NCBI GenBank assembly: GCA_014804795.1
Contig: JAAUZC010000005.1
Location: 3,982-50,072 of the forward strand
DNA length: 46,091 bases
Direction of reading: 5' to 3'
Source: Lachnospiraceae bacterium
GTDB lineage: Bacteria; Bacillota; Clostridia; Lachnospirales; Lachnospiraceae
Shown: positions 25,496-34,246 of the stretch, piece after piece
Numbering within the stretch: the stretch's first letter is position 1
How the letters are laid out: the number at the start of each line of letters is the position of its first letter
Notes under the pieces: model-generated
Seen by the model: only the letters and a program-made list of their open reading frames with translations
Database searches by the model: none
What the model was told of the DNA's origin: nothing
Position numbers and translations under genes: made by a program

Positions 25496-26747
25496 AAAAA
25501 GTTTTTTTGTAGGTGCGGCGACGGCTGCTCATCAGGTAGAGGGCAACAATGTTCACAGCGATTTTTGGAAAATGGAGAATCTTCCTCATTCCAGTTTTGT
25601 GGAGCCCTCAATGGATGCAGTAGATCATTACAATCGTTATGAAGAAGATATCACCCACCTTAAAAATGCCGGATGCAGCGCTTACCGATTTTCCATTGAA
25701 TGGGCAAGAGTGGAACCGGAACAGGGACGTTATGACCAGGATGCGATCAGGCACTACCGAAAGGTATTGGAATTTTGTCATAGCCTTGATATAATTCCGA
25801 TAGTGACCCTGCATCATTTCTCCAGTCCGGCATGGTTGATATCAAAAGGCGGGTGGGGAAAAAAGAATGTGACGGAGTATTTCGGTGCTTATTGCGGCTT
25901 TGTGGCAAAGGAGTTAGGGAGCCTGATGCCTTATATCTGCACTATTAACGAGGCGAATATGGGATATCAGCTGCAGAAGGTGGCGCAGGATATGATGAAG
26001 GCCCGCCAGAGAGAGGGAGGTGTTCAGGTAGGGATTAATTTGGACATTAAGGTATTGCTGAAAGGGATGTTTGAGCAGGGAAAAGCATTTCATTGCAGTC
26101 CTTTTGGCGTGAACACTTTCCTGACACCCAGAAATGAAAAGAAAGAACGATTTGTCCTGCAGGCCCATCAGGCGGGCAGGGCCGCGATTAAAAAGGCTTC
26201 TCCTCACTCCAAGGTTGGCTTGACATTGTCATTATTTGACTACCAGCCGGTAGATGGCGGGGAGGAGGCAGCAAAGAAACTGTGGCATGAAGATTTTGGC
26301 TTTTATCTTCCCTATATCCGGGAAGATGATTTCCTTGGGGTGCAGAATTATTCCCGTAAACTGGTGGGACCCGAAGGAGCCAGAGAACCTGCTTCTGATG
26401 TGTCCTGTACCCAGATGGGATATGAGGATTATCCTGCTGCAATTGGCCATGTGCTGCGGAAAGTGGCAAAGGAATTCCCAAGCGAACTGATTGTCACAGA
26501 AAATGGTATTGGTACGGAAGATGACAGCCGTCGCTGCCAGTTTATCCGGGAGGCTTATGACAGTGTGATGGCCGCAAGGGCGGACGGTGTGCCGGTGAGA
26601 GGCTATATTCATTGGAGTTTGCTTGATAATTTTGAGTGGCAGGCAGGCTATGCAAAGACATTTGGCCTGATTGCGGTAGACAGGAAAACGCAGAAACGCT
26701 ATCCCAAGAAAAGCCTGGCTGTACTGGGAGAGTTAATGAAAGTATAA
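25482..26747 (+). CDS. GH1 beta-glucosidase
   Basis: A 421-residue retaining GH1 beta-glycosidase, slightly shorter than the usual 440-480. The acid/base is Glu157 in TINEAN (family TxNEP), the nucleophile Glu340 in VTENGIG, and the N-terminal signature is FFVGAATAAHQVEG. The C-terminal WSLLDNFEWQAGYAKTFGL segment has the aglycone/glycone hydrogen-bonding residues of GH1. I see no clear marker for a phospho-sugar substrate. The start at 25482, with AGGAG upstream, overlaps the rhamnosidase end. A 111-bp gap separates it from araA. Confidence 0.9.
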   Translation: MSNSEKSFFVGAATAAHQVEGNNVHSDFWKMENLPHSSFVEPSMDAVDHYNRYEEDITHLKNAGCSAYRFSIEWARVEPEQGRYDQDAIRHYRKVLEFCHSLDIIPIVTLHHFSSPAWLISKGGWGKKNVTEYFGAYCGFVAKELGSLMPYICTINEANMGYQLQKVAQDMMKARQREGGVQVGINLDIKVLLKGMFEQGKAFHCSPFGVNTFLTPRNEKKERFVLQAHQAGRAAIKKASPHSKVGLTLSLFDYQPVDGGEEAAKKLWHEDFGFYLPYIREDDFLGVQNYSRKLVGPEGAREPASDVSCTQMGYEDYPAAIGHVLRKVAKEFPSELIVTENGIGTEDDSRRCQFIREAYDSVMAARADGVPVRGYIHWSLLDNFEWQAGYAKTFGLIAVDRKTQKRYPKKSLAVLGELMKV

Positions 26748-26858
26748 GTTTACATAGATGAGGAGCGGAAGCATCCATAAGGGTACCTGAGTGGAGAATA
26801 GAAGATTACAAGTAAGGGAAAAACGTGATAACGTATGGCAATAAAGGAGGTAAATTTT

Positions 26859-28355
26859 ATGCTGCAAAAAAAGAATTACAAGTTTTGGTTTTGTACAGGT
26901 TCGCAGGATTTGTACGGTGAAGAATGTTTAAACAAGGTCGCGGATCATTCCAGAAGAATTGTGGAGGAATTGAACAAATGTGGTATTCTTCCTTATGAGG
27001 TAATATGGAAACCGACCCTGATCACCAATGAACTGATCAGAAGGACGTTCAACGAAGCAAATCTGGATGAGACTTGTGCAGGCGTGATCACCTGGATGCA
27101 TACCTTTTCCCCTGCAAAGTCCTGGATTTTAGGATTACAGGAGTTTAGGAAACCGCTTCTTCACTTACATACGCAGTTTAATGAAGAACTTCCTTATGAT
27201 TCCATTGATATGGATTTTATGAATGAAAATCAATCCGCCCACGGAGACCGGGAATACGGTCATATAGTAAGCAGAATGAGAATAGAAAGAAAAGTAATTG
27301 TCGGCCATTGGTCAGACCCTGTTGTTGCGGGTAAAATCGCGTCCTGGATGAGAACGGCAGTCGGTATTGTGGAAAGCAGCCATATACGCGTCATGAGGGT
27401 TGCCGATAACATGCGCAACGTGGCTGTAACAGAGGGAGATAAAGTAGAAGCGCAGATTAAATTCGGATGGGAAGTGGATGCCTATCCTGTGAATGAGATC
27501 GCGGAAAGTGTTGATGCTGTTTCTACAGCAGATGTAAATGCTCTGGTGGAAGAATATTATGACAAATATGAAATTCTTTTGGAGGGAAGAGATCCCGAAG
27601 AATTTAGAAAACATGTGGCCGTACAGGCGCAGATTGAAATCGGATTTGAACGGTTTTTGGAGGAAAAGAATTATCAGGCCATTGTGACACATTTCGGCGA
27701 TTTGGGGGCTTTAAAGCAGCTGCCCGGATTGGCAATTCAAAGGCTTATGGAAAAGGGCTACGGATTTGGCGCTGAAGGCGACTGGAAGGTTGCAGCGATG
27801 GTCCGTCTGATGAAGATTATGACATCCGATATAAAAGATGCAAAGGGAACCTCCATGCTTGAAGATTATACTTATAATCTGGTAAAAGGAAAAGAGGGCA
27901 TCCTGCAGGCACATATGCTGGAAATCTGTCCGAGTATTGCGGATGGCCCTATCAGCATTAAATGCCAGCCGCTCAGCATGGGAAACAGGGAAGATCCTGC
28001 AAGACTGGTATTTTCTTCCAAGGAAGGTCACGGCATTGCAACGTCATTGATCGATCTGGGCAATCGATTCCGTCTGATCATCAATGATGTAGAATGTAAA
28101 AAGGTTGAAAAACCTATGCCGAATCTTCCGGTGGCCAGCAATTTCTGGACACCTGAGCCGGATATGTATACAGGAGCTGAAGCCTGGATTCTTGCCGGAG
28201 GCGCGCATCATACAACGTTTACTTATGATCTGAATGCGGAGCAAATGGGCGACTGGGCAAACGCGATGGGGATTGAAGCTGTCTATATTGACAAGGATAC
28301 CAGAATACGTGATTTAAAAAAGGATTTAATATTGGGAGAAATCTTTTACAGATAA
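26859..28355 (+). CDS. araA: L-arabinose isomerase
   Basis: Converts L-arabinose to L-ribulose in the cytoplasm with a Mn2+ cofactor. At 498 residues it has the family length. The active-site Glu residues lie in FGAEGDWK and MLEDYTY, the His residues in AHMLEICPS and GGAHHTTF, all as in E. coli AraA. ATG 26859 has AAAGGAGG upstream, whereas the upstream frame start at 26835 has none. It follows the GH1 gene by 111 bp with no terminator seen, and araD follows 30 nt after it. Arabinose may come from glycosides cleaved by the GH2 or other enzymes. Confidence 0.97.
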   Translation: MLQKKNYKFWFCTGSQDLYGEECLNKVADHSRRIVEELNKCGILPYEVIWKPTLITNELIRRTFNEANLDETCAGVITWMHTFSPAKSWILGLQEFRKPLLHLHTQFNEELPYDSIDMDFMNENQSAHGDREYGHIVSRMRIERKVIVGHWSDPVVAGKIASWMRTAVGIVESSHIRVMRVADNMRNVAVTEGDKVEAQIKFGWEVDAYPVNEIAESVDAVSTADVNALVEEYYDKYEILLEGRDPEEFRKHVAVQAQIEIGFERFLEEKNYQAIVTHFGDLGALKQLPGLAIQRLMEKGYGFGAEGDWKVAAMVRLMKIMTSDIKDAKGTSMLEDYTYNLVKGKEGILQAHMLEICPSIADGPISIKCQPLSMGNREDPARLVFSSKEGHGIATSLIDLGNRFRLIINDVECKKVEKPMPNLPVASNFWTPEPDMYTGAEAWILAGGAHHTTFTYDLNAEQMGDWANAMGIEAVYIDKDTRIRDLKKDLILGEIFYR

Positions 28356-28385
28356 AGTTTTATAAAAAGAAATCGGAGAGAAGAC

Positions 28386-29078
28386 ATGTTAGAAGAATTG
28401 AAAGAACAGGTTTATCAAGCCAATATGGAACTTCCCAGATATGGCCTTATCACTTTTACGTGGGGAAATGTAAGTGGTATTGACAGGGAGAGCGGATTAT
28501 TCGTCATAAAACCAAGCGGTGTGGATTATGATAAACTGACGCCGGAAGACATGGTGGTCATGAATCTACAGGGAAACAAGGTGGAGGGAAGCTATAAACC
28601 TTCTTCTGATACAGCCACTCATTTAGAGTTATATAAGGCTTTTAAGGAGATTGGCGGTATTGTACATACCCATTCTTCTTATGCAACCAGCTGGGCTCAG
28701 GCAGGAAGAAGCATTCCATGCTATGGCACGACCCATGCGGACTATATTTACGGAGAAGTACCCTGTATCAGATGTCTAACAAAGGAAGAAATTGAAGATG
28801 CTTATGAAGAGAATACGGGACATTTGATCGTAAATGAATTGAAACGTCTGAATAAAGATCCTATGGCAGTTCCGGCAGTACTGTGTAAAAATCATGGCCC
28901 TTTTGTATGGGGAAAAAATGCCATGGATGCAGTGCATAATGCAGTTGTACTGGAGGAAGTAGCAAAAATGGCATACCGGACCGAAATCATTTATCCAAAA
29001 GCGGCGCCTGCACCTTCCGAATTACAGGATAAGCACTACTTCAGAAAACATGGTATTAATGCCTATTATGGGCAATAA
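28386..29078 (+). CDS. araD: L-ribulose-5-phosphate 4-epimerase
   Basis: Converts L-ribulose 5-phosphate to D-xylulose 5-phosphate, linking arabinose to the pentose phosphate pathway. The 230-residue class II aldolase-fold enzyme has TWGNVSGID, IKPSGVDY, the SSDTATHLELY loop, zinc ligands in IVHTHSSYAT and the later KNHGPFVWG. Start by a CGGAGAGAAG site. It is paired with araA; the ribulokinase step between them (araB) is not in the window. A 90-bp gap with a hairpin follows. Confidence 0.96.
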   Translation: MLEELKEQVYQANMELPRYGLITFTWGNVSGIDRESGLFVIKPSGVDYDKLTPEDMVVMNLQGNKVEGSYKPSSDTATHLELYKAFKEIGGIVHTHSSYATSWAQAGRSIPCYGTTHADYIYGEVPCIRCLTKEEIEDAYEENTGHLIVNELKRLNKDPMAVPAVLCKNHGPFVWGKNAMDAVHNAVVLEEVAKMAYRTEIIYPKAAPAPSELQDKHYFRKHGINAYYGQ

Positions 29079-29121
29079 AAAGCGGTTTTTAGATTGAGCA
29101 AGAGGTGGATTAGGTGTATAC

Positions 29122-29148
29122 TTACTTTTGATAAACCGATCAAAGTAA
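29122..29148 (+). promoter_or_regulatory. Inverted repeat ahead of the hydrolase gene
   Basis: TTACTTTTGAT and ATCAAAGTAA form an almost perfect inverted repeat (one unpaired T) with an AAACCG loop, 21 bp before the hydrolase start. It could be a regulator site or an RNA hairpin; no T run follows. Confidence 0.35.
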
Positions 29149-29168
29149 CAGAACCGAAAGGAAATATT

Positions 29169-29735
29169 ATGACGAAGACAGCTGTTTACTTTCCCGGCAT
29201 AGGATATCATTGCGACAAGCCTCTTCTATATTATAGCAGAAGTATAGCAAGCAAACTCGGATATGAGGATTCCAGAAATGTGAACTACACATATAATGCC
29301 GGAAATATCAGGGGCAATGATGAAAAAATGAAAGAAGCATATGAAGAACTGTTTTCACAGACCGAAGCGGAACTTGCCGATATTGTCTGGGCTGATTATG
29401 ATGATGTGCTTTTTATTTCAAAAAGTATTGGTACGATCATTGCAGCATCCTATGCAGAGAAATATGGATTAAAACATGCAAGGCATATTTTGTATACGCC
29501 TTTAACACAAACTTATCTTTTCGCCCCGGATCACGCAATTGGCTTTATCGGGACAGCAGATCCGTGGAGCAACACGGATGAGATTATCCGACTTTCCAAT
29601 ATAAATCATATCCCGTTAACTGTATATGATGGCTGTAATCATTCCCTCGAATGCAATGACACATTGAAAAATCTTGAAATATTAAAAGATGTCATGCAAA
29701 GGACAACGGATTTCTGCAAGGATAAAGATAGCTAA
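29169..29735 (+). CDS. Small alpha/beta hydrolase
   Basis: A 188-residue cytoplasmic protein with an alpha/beta-hydrolase layout. The nucleophile Ser is in FISKSIGT (position of the GxSxG elbow, with the first Gly replaced by Ser), the acid in GTADPWS and the His in GCNHSLE. The substrate is unknown; the size matches the minimal serine-hydrolase group with short lids. AAAGGA upstream supports ATG 29169. It follows araD by 90 bp on the same strand, and a flavodoxin-type reductase follows. Confidence 0.72.
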   Translation: MTKTAVYFPGIGYHCDKPLLYYSRSIASKLGYEDSRNVNYTYNAGNIRGNDEKMKEAYEELFSQTEAELADIVWADYDDVLFISKSIGTIIAASYAEKYGLKHARHILYTPLTQTYLFAPDHAIGFIGTADPWSNTDEIIRLSNINHIPLTVYDGCNHSLECNDTLKNLEILKDVMQRTTDFCKDKDS

Positions 29736-29779
29736 AAGTTCAATACATTTATAGAATTTTAACTTGGAGGATCAAGCTT

Positions 29780-30364
29780 ATGAAGAAGATTTTAGTTGTG
29801 ATGGGCGGCGGCCGTCCAAAGGGGAACACGGAACAGCTTGCAGATGCGTTTATAAGAGGCGCGGAGGAAGCAGGGCATTCGGTGGAAAAAGTGTCATTGC
29901 TGAAAACAGAGGTGAAGGGATGCCTGGGGTGTAATGTCTGCAGATATGGAAAGCCATGCATACAGAAGGACGGATTTAACGAGTTGACTGCGAAGATTAA
30001 GCAGGCCGATTTGATCGTGTTTGCGTCGCCTTTGTATTTTTGGACGATATCTTCAAAATTGAAAGCTTTTATAGAACGTTTTTACTGTATTGCCGAGGAA
30101 GACCCTGAACCGCCGTATGGGCGTTATGAGAAATATCCGGTGAAGGACAGTGCGCTGCTTATGACATCTGCGGATGAATTTTTCTGGACTTTCAATCAGG
30201 CCGTTTCCTATTATCAGTTTGCCATTGTCAACTATATCGGGTTCCGTGATAAGGGGATGGTGTTGGCAGGTGGCTGTGGAGATACGAACGGGCAACCGCA
30301 GATTGATAAGACGGGAAAACTGCAGCAAGCATATGAATTTGGAAAAAATATTTATAAGGACTGA
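29780..30364 (+). CDS. Flavodoxin-family NAD(P)H-dependent FMN oxidoreductase
   Basis: A 194-residue flavodoxin-fold protein. The phosphate-binding loop is GRPKGNTEQLADAF, followed by a CLGCNVCRYGKPCIQKD cysteine cluster and the FASPLYFWTISSKLKAFIERFY helix-strand typical of iron-sulfur-flavoprotein-like NADPH-FMN reductases. It would bind FMN and reduce quinones or other small acceptors. TTGGAGG precedes the start. A strong hairpin terminator follows. Confidence 0.85.
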   Translation: MKKILVVMGGGRPKGNTEQLADAFIRGAEEAGHSVEKVSLLKTEVKGCLGCNVCRYGKPCIQKDGFNELTAKIKQADLIVFASPLYFWTISSKLKAFIERFYCIAEEDPEPPYGRYEKYPVKDSALLMTSADEFFWTFNQAVSYYQFAIVNYIGFRDKGMVLAGGCGDTNGQPQIDKTGKLQQAYEFGKNIYKD

Positions 30365-30392
30365 AAAATAAGGGAATCGTAACATAAAAGTA

Positions 30393-30430
30393 TTGCAGCC
30401 GCCTGTTTCATACAGGTGGCTGCAATTGTT
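30393..30430 (+). terminator. Hairpin terminator between convergent genes
   Basis: TTGCAGCCGCCTG (30393-30405) pairs with CAGGTGGCTGCAA (30413-30425), 13 bp with one G-U pair, followed by TTGTT. It separates the plus-strand reductase from the minus-strand membrane protein gene and could serve both. Confidence 0.7.
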
Positions 30431-30459
30431 ATACTGCAAGTTTGTGTAGCCTGCGCATA

Positions 30460-31371
30460 TTAATAGGTTACCGGATATCCGTTTTTTGACTTATTAAAGA
30501 GATTCCTGAATTTGCCGGATAAATTACAAAGCTTTTCATACAAATCCTCTGTAATTTCTGTCTGGGGAGCTACTTCCATGTAGGAAACCATTGTTTTAAC
30601 CAACATATAGCTGTCAATAAAAGCAACTTTTATGACCAATGCTATCATTAACGCGATAAAAAACGCAACAATGGGAGACCAGTCAAGCACTGAAAATAAT
30701 CCTAAGATTACCACAAAGGGGATGATCCATGCAACAAATGTTGTTACGACTACGATGAGTGATGTGACAGCGGCGTTTTTCAGCAGATGTTTGGCGTTCT
30801 GATAATATATAACAACTCCGTCGCATCCGCACTTGAAGGCTTCTTCGTCTTTGTTGTAGAAAGTATAGCCGAGGCAGCATTCATCGACATATCCGAGAGC
30901 AATACCTATAAAGATCTGTAAAAAATTTACAATTGCACTGACGCCGGGTATTTGGCCGAAAATATTATCAATTTTACCTACTGCTTTCTGAATCTGATTG
31001 ACAGCGCCGCTGATTAAACGATCTAACACAAAATATACATTAGATGCTGCAAACCGTTCTTTAACCATTTCCTTTCCGGTCTCAACCATATTATCAGGAA
31101 TCTGCCCCTGTGTGACTGCTGTTGCTATTATTGCAATATGTGCCGCTTTTATCATGTAGCCGACATAATACATTACCAATTCATATACACCGAAGCTTAA
31201 GGACAGCCAGATCAGTACCATGATCAAAAGTACTGTTCCGTTCCGGAATAGAGTTCCTATTCCTGCAAAGATTAGGAATAATATTATGGATATCAATGTG
31301 ATTGCTGCTCCCATAGCAAGTTTCAGCCATGAAAATTTCATGGTTTTAAGATAGATTTCTTTTACGCTCAT
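30460..31371 (-). CDS. Multi-pass membrane protein of unknown function
   Basis: A 303-residue membrane protein with about six hydrophobic segments: two near the N-terminus (ITLISIILFLIFAGIG and IMVLIWLSLSFGVYELVMYY), one or two near residues 135-160, and two near 205-260. The central VDECCLGYTFYNKDEEAFKCG and the YYQNAKHLLKNAA segment resemble the core of choline-transporter-like (SLC44-like) proteins, but I would not assign that function. An AGGAGGCAAG site precedes the ATG. The XRE regulator gene lies upstream on the same strand, 104 bp away, and may control it. Confidence 0.65.
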   Translation of the reverse strand: MSVKEIYLKTMKFSWLKLAMGAAITLISIILFLIFAGIGTLFRNGTVLLIMVLIWLSLSFGVYELVMYYVGYMIKAAHIAIIATAVTQGQIPDNMVETGKEMVKERFAASNVYFVLDRLISGAVNQIQKAVGKIDNIFGQIPGVSAIVNFLQIFIGIALGYVDECCLGYTFYNKDEEAFKCGCDGVVIYYQNAKHLLKNAAVTSLIVVVTTFVAWIIPFVVILGLFSVLDWSPIVAFFIALMIALVIKVAFIDSYMLVKTMVSYMEVAPQTEITEDLYEKLCNLSGKFRNLFNKSKNGYPVTY

Positions 31372-31475
31372 TCTTGCCTCCTTTGTGTGTTTTTTGGAAC
31401 TGTTTTGTCAATTATATGCAAGACAGTCTTCAAAATCAATCAATTGGGATGGGCAATTAGCGCAACTTTTGTTTG

Positions 31476-31886
31476 CTATTGCATAAATATTTTTTGTTTT
31501 ATTTCAGTAATTATCTGGGATATCGTGTCCAGTGTTTCAATGATGGATTCCATTTTTATTTTTTCTTCATCGTCAATAATGCCGTCTCTCATAATTTCTA
31601 CCAGTTCTTCTGAAATATTATCCATGTCTTTCGCGGAGCCAAGAAATTTCAGGACTACGCGGTCAAGGCTGTCGTGGCTGTTGAGCTGTATATTGTCTTT
31701 TAACAGATAGTCTGTTGATACCCCGAAAAAATTGCTGAGAGTAATGATCTTATCAGTCTCAGGCAGTGTTGCGCCCGATTCCCATTTTGAGACAGCCTGC
31801 CTGCTTACATTCAGCTTTTCTGCCAGTGTTTCCTGAGAATATCCATATTCTGTTCTCAAATTTAGTATTTTTTCCGCAAAATTCAT
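31476..31886 (-). CDS. XRE-family (Cro/CI-type) transcriptional regulator
   Basis: A 136-residue regulator. Residues 1-65 are a helix-turn-helix of the Cro/CI type with YSQETLAEKLNVSRQAVSKW and LPETDKIITLSNFFGVSTDYLL. The second half is an acidic helical part (LDRVVLKFLGSAKDMDNISEEL) without an obvious domain. I choose MNFAEK (31886) as the start by family alignment; ATG at 31898 with AAAAGGAAAGG before it is an alternative. It lies upstream of the membrane protein on the same strand. Confidence 0.85.
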   Translation of the reverse strand: MNFAEKILNLRTEYGYSQETLAEKLNVSRQAVSKWESGATLPETDKIITLSNFFGVSTDYLLKDNIQLNSHDSLDRVVLKFLGSAKDMDNISEELVEIMRDGIIDDEEKIKMESIIETLDTISQIITEIKQKIFMQ

Positions 31887-31913
31887 TAAAATAACCATAC
31901 CTTTCCTTTTCAT

Positions 31914-32185
31914 ATAGCTGCACTATATTATCATGTGGATTTCATACCTTCAATATGAATTATATTTTATCAATATAATTTGTTCAACCATCTGGGGTGG
32001 CAGTTTCATAGCAGATGCGCAATTTCAGGTTGCAATTTTATTCGTTACATAGATATGTTTTTGCAGTACATGATTGTGAGAAAGGTATTTCAGTTTGATC
32101 TATAGAAATCAGTCGCGTTTCCCGCTTCAGTAAGATCCAAAAATATCATGATCTATAAGACGCTAACACTCCCTGCTTTTCATTG
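31914..32185. other. Intergenic region
   Basis: This 272-bp AT-rich stretch lies between the XRE start and the HxlR stop. I see TTATATTTTATCAATATAA, an AT palindrome-like stretch near 31955-31975, which may be promoter DNA for the XRE gene, and nothing else that can be supported. Confidence 0.4.
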
Positions 32186-32533
32186 TTACTCCCTACAGTT
32201 TGCTTTGGCTTCTCTTGAAATTTCCCACTGGATCAGTTCAAGCAATATAGGTTGAAGCCGGACCGCTTTTTCTGTAAGCGCATACTCCACTCTGGTAGGG
32301 ACTTCAAGATATTCAAAGCGCTTGATCAATTCATCCTCTTCCAGTTCCTTTAAGGATTTTGAGAGCATTGTGTTGGAAATGCCTTTTATGTTGCGCAGCA
32401 GGTCGTTATATCGCGTTGTGCCGTTTGCTGTCAATGAACACAATATTGGGAGTTTCCATTTCCCGCCGATCGTACTCATCGCTTTTTGCAGAAAACAAGA
32501 TTCAAAACAGGGGCAAGAGTGGTTTAGTGACAT
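32186..32533 (-). CDS. HxlR-family transcriptional regulator
   Basis: A 115-residue winged-helix regulator of the HxlR type. The family pattern is clear: CPCFESCFLQKAMSTIGGKWK at the start, RYNDLLRNIKGISNTMLSKSLKELEED for the recognition helix, and VEYALTEKAVRLQPIL for the wing and C-terminal helix. The N-terminal cysteines are in the place that senses electrophiles or oxidants in some relatives. It is divergent from the 7-TM/nitroreductase/peroxidase operon and probably regulates it. Confidence 0.9.
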   Translation of the reverse strand: MSLNHSCPCFESCFLQKAMSTIGGKWKLPILCSLTANGTTRYNDLLRNIKGISNTMLSKSLKELEEDELIKRFEYLEVPTRVEYALTEKAVRLQPILLELIQWEISREAKANCRE

Positions 32534-32690
32534 AGTGATCCTCCTGATGGTAAACTTTTTCTTCCTTACTCATCTTTTTTTCAGTGATTGACGTGTGCCT
32601 TTTTCCTGTATATAATTTTATCAGATAAGAAATCCGTTGTAAAGAAACAAAAAAGAGCAGGCAGATTGTGGGAAAGAAGGAGAAATGGTT

Positions 32691-33368
32691 ATGCAGGCAA
32701 TTATGGAAACACTGTTTGATATTGTGTATTTAACCCTTGTTATTACCGTTGGAATCAGAATGATGATCAAAGGGCGAGGAGAAAAGCAATACTTTCTGTT
32801 TGGGGTGATGGCAGTCATTCTTGGAACCGGCGACGCATTCCACCTTCTCCCCCGCGCCTATGCACTATGCACAACCGGCCTGGAAAATTTCACTGCGGTG
32901 CTTGGGGTTGGAAAACTGGTTACTTCGGTTACTATGACAGTGTTCTATGTGCTGCTCTATTATGTGTGGCGGATTCGTTACCATGTGCAGAGTGGAACCG
33001 GTTTGAGTGCTTGTATCTGCCTGTTAGCTGCTTTAAGGATTGTTCTGTGTCTGTTCCCGCAAAATGAATGGACATCGGCGGATGCACCGCTGTCATGGGG
33101 GATATACAGAAATATTCCGTTTGTATTGCTTGGGGTGCTTATCATTGTTCTCTTTTACAAAAAGGCGCACGAAACGAACGACAGGGCATTCCGGTTTATG
33201 TGGCTGGCGATTGTGTTAAGCTTCGGATTTTATATTCCGGTAGTACTTTTTGCGGATGCAGTTCCTATGATCGGTATGCTTATGATACCAAAAACATGCG
33301 CTTATGTGTGGGCAGTCCTGACCGGGTATTATGATATGAAAAGAAATCTGCAGCAGACGGTAGAATAA
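32691..33368 (+). CDS. Seven-helix membrane protein of unknown function
   Basis: A 225-residue protein with about seven hydrophobic helices evenly spaced and short loops, such as VYLTLVITVGIRMMI, LVTSVTMTVFYVLLYYVW and FVLLGVLIIVLFY. I do not recognise a family with known function. ATG 32691 is preferred because AAGGAG is 8 nt upstream; ATG 32685 would be too close. It heads an operon with a nitroreductase 30 nt downstream, under the divergent HxlR regulator. Confidence 0.7.
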   Translation: MQAIMETLFDIVYLTLVITVGIRMMIKGRGEKQYFLFGVMAVILGTGDAFHLLPRAYALCTTGLENFTAVLGVGKLVTSVTMTVFYVLLYYVWRIRYHVQSGTGLSACICLLAALRIVLCLFPQNEWTSADAPLSWGIYRNIPFVLLGVLIIVLFYKKAHETNDRAFRFMWLAIVLSFGFYIPVVLFADAVPMIGMLMIPKTCAYVWAVLTGYYDMKRNLQQTVE

Positions 33369-33398
33369 GGGCAATAGATGTCATGATGGGGGAAGAAA

Positions 33399-34214
33399 AT
33401 GGAAAATATTACAAAAATCGTCCGCGAACGGCGGAGTATCCGAACATTTGATGGTAATGAAGTAAATATGGATGATATAAACAAACTGTCTTTGTTTATG
33501 GAAAAAATAGAGAATCCGTATGGAATACCCATTGAGTTTAAATTCCTGGATGGGAAAAAGCAGGCCCTGCCATGCCCCGTCGTCAGCGGCACAGATTTCT
33601 ATGTGGGGGCAAAGGTTTCCCGTATGCCGCATATGGAGGAGGCTTTTGGATATTCTTTTGAGATGTTCGTGCTGTATGCCTGGTCCATTGGGATTGGTAC
33701 AGTCTGGATCGGCGGTACTATGGACCGCTCCGCTTTTGAGCGTGCGATTGTTTTGGGAGAGAATGAACTGATGCCCTGTGTAAGCCCTCTGGGATATGCG
33801 GCAGGAAAAAGGTCTGTCCGTGAAACTATGATGCGGAAAGCCATCAAGGCGGACAGCAGGAATCCCTTTGAAACAATTTTCTTTGACAGTACATTTGATG
33901 TCCCTTTGACGAAGGAAGCGGCAGGCCGGTTGGCGCAACCCCTGGAAATGGTCCGTTTAGCTCCATCGGCAGTTAATAAGCAGCCATGGCGGGTCGTATT
34001 AGATAAAAATGGAGTTCATTTTTATATGAAGAGAGCAAAGGGCTTTACCAGCGAATCGGTAGGTAATATGCAGAAGATAGACCTGGGGATAGCCCTGTGC
34101 CATTTTGCTCTTGCGGCAAAAGAAAGTGCCATAAATATTTGTTTTGGCGTGAGCGACCTGGGAATCACGGCAGATGCCGATACAGAATATATTGCATCGT
34201 ATCTGCTTATATAG
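33399..34214 (+). CDS. Nitroreductase-family protein (TM1586 type)
   Basis: A 271-residue FMN-dependent oxidoreductase-like protein of the larger TM1586-type nitroreductase fold. The N-terminus has RERRSIRTFDG (FMN phosphate-binding arginines), the middle GIGTVWIGGTMDRSAF and the second half LAPSAVNKQPWRVV, which repeats the usual nitroreductase SAVNxQPW motif. It would reduce nitro, quinone or flavin-type acceptors; the true substrate is unknown. It belongs to the oxidative-stress operon, with a peroxidase next. Confidence 0.85.
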   Translation: MENITKIVRERRSIRTFDGNEVNMDDINKLSLFMEKIENPYGIPIEFKFLDGKKQALPCPVVSGTDFYVGAKVSRMPHMEEAFGYSFEMFVLYAWSIGIGTVWIGGTMDRSAFERAIVLGENELMPCVSPLGYAAGKRSVRETMMRKAIKADSRNPFETIFFDSTFDVPLTKEAAGRLAQPLEMVRLAPSAVNKQPWRVVLDKNGVHFYMKRAKGFTSESVGNMQKIDLGIALCHFALAAKESAINICFGVSDLGITADADTEYIASYLLI

Positions 34215-34246
34215 TAAAAACGTCATTAAGAACAGGAGGAAACATT

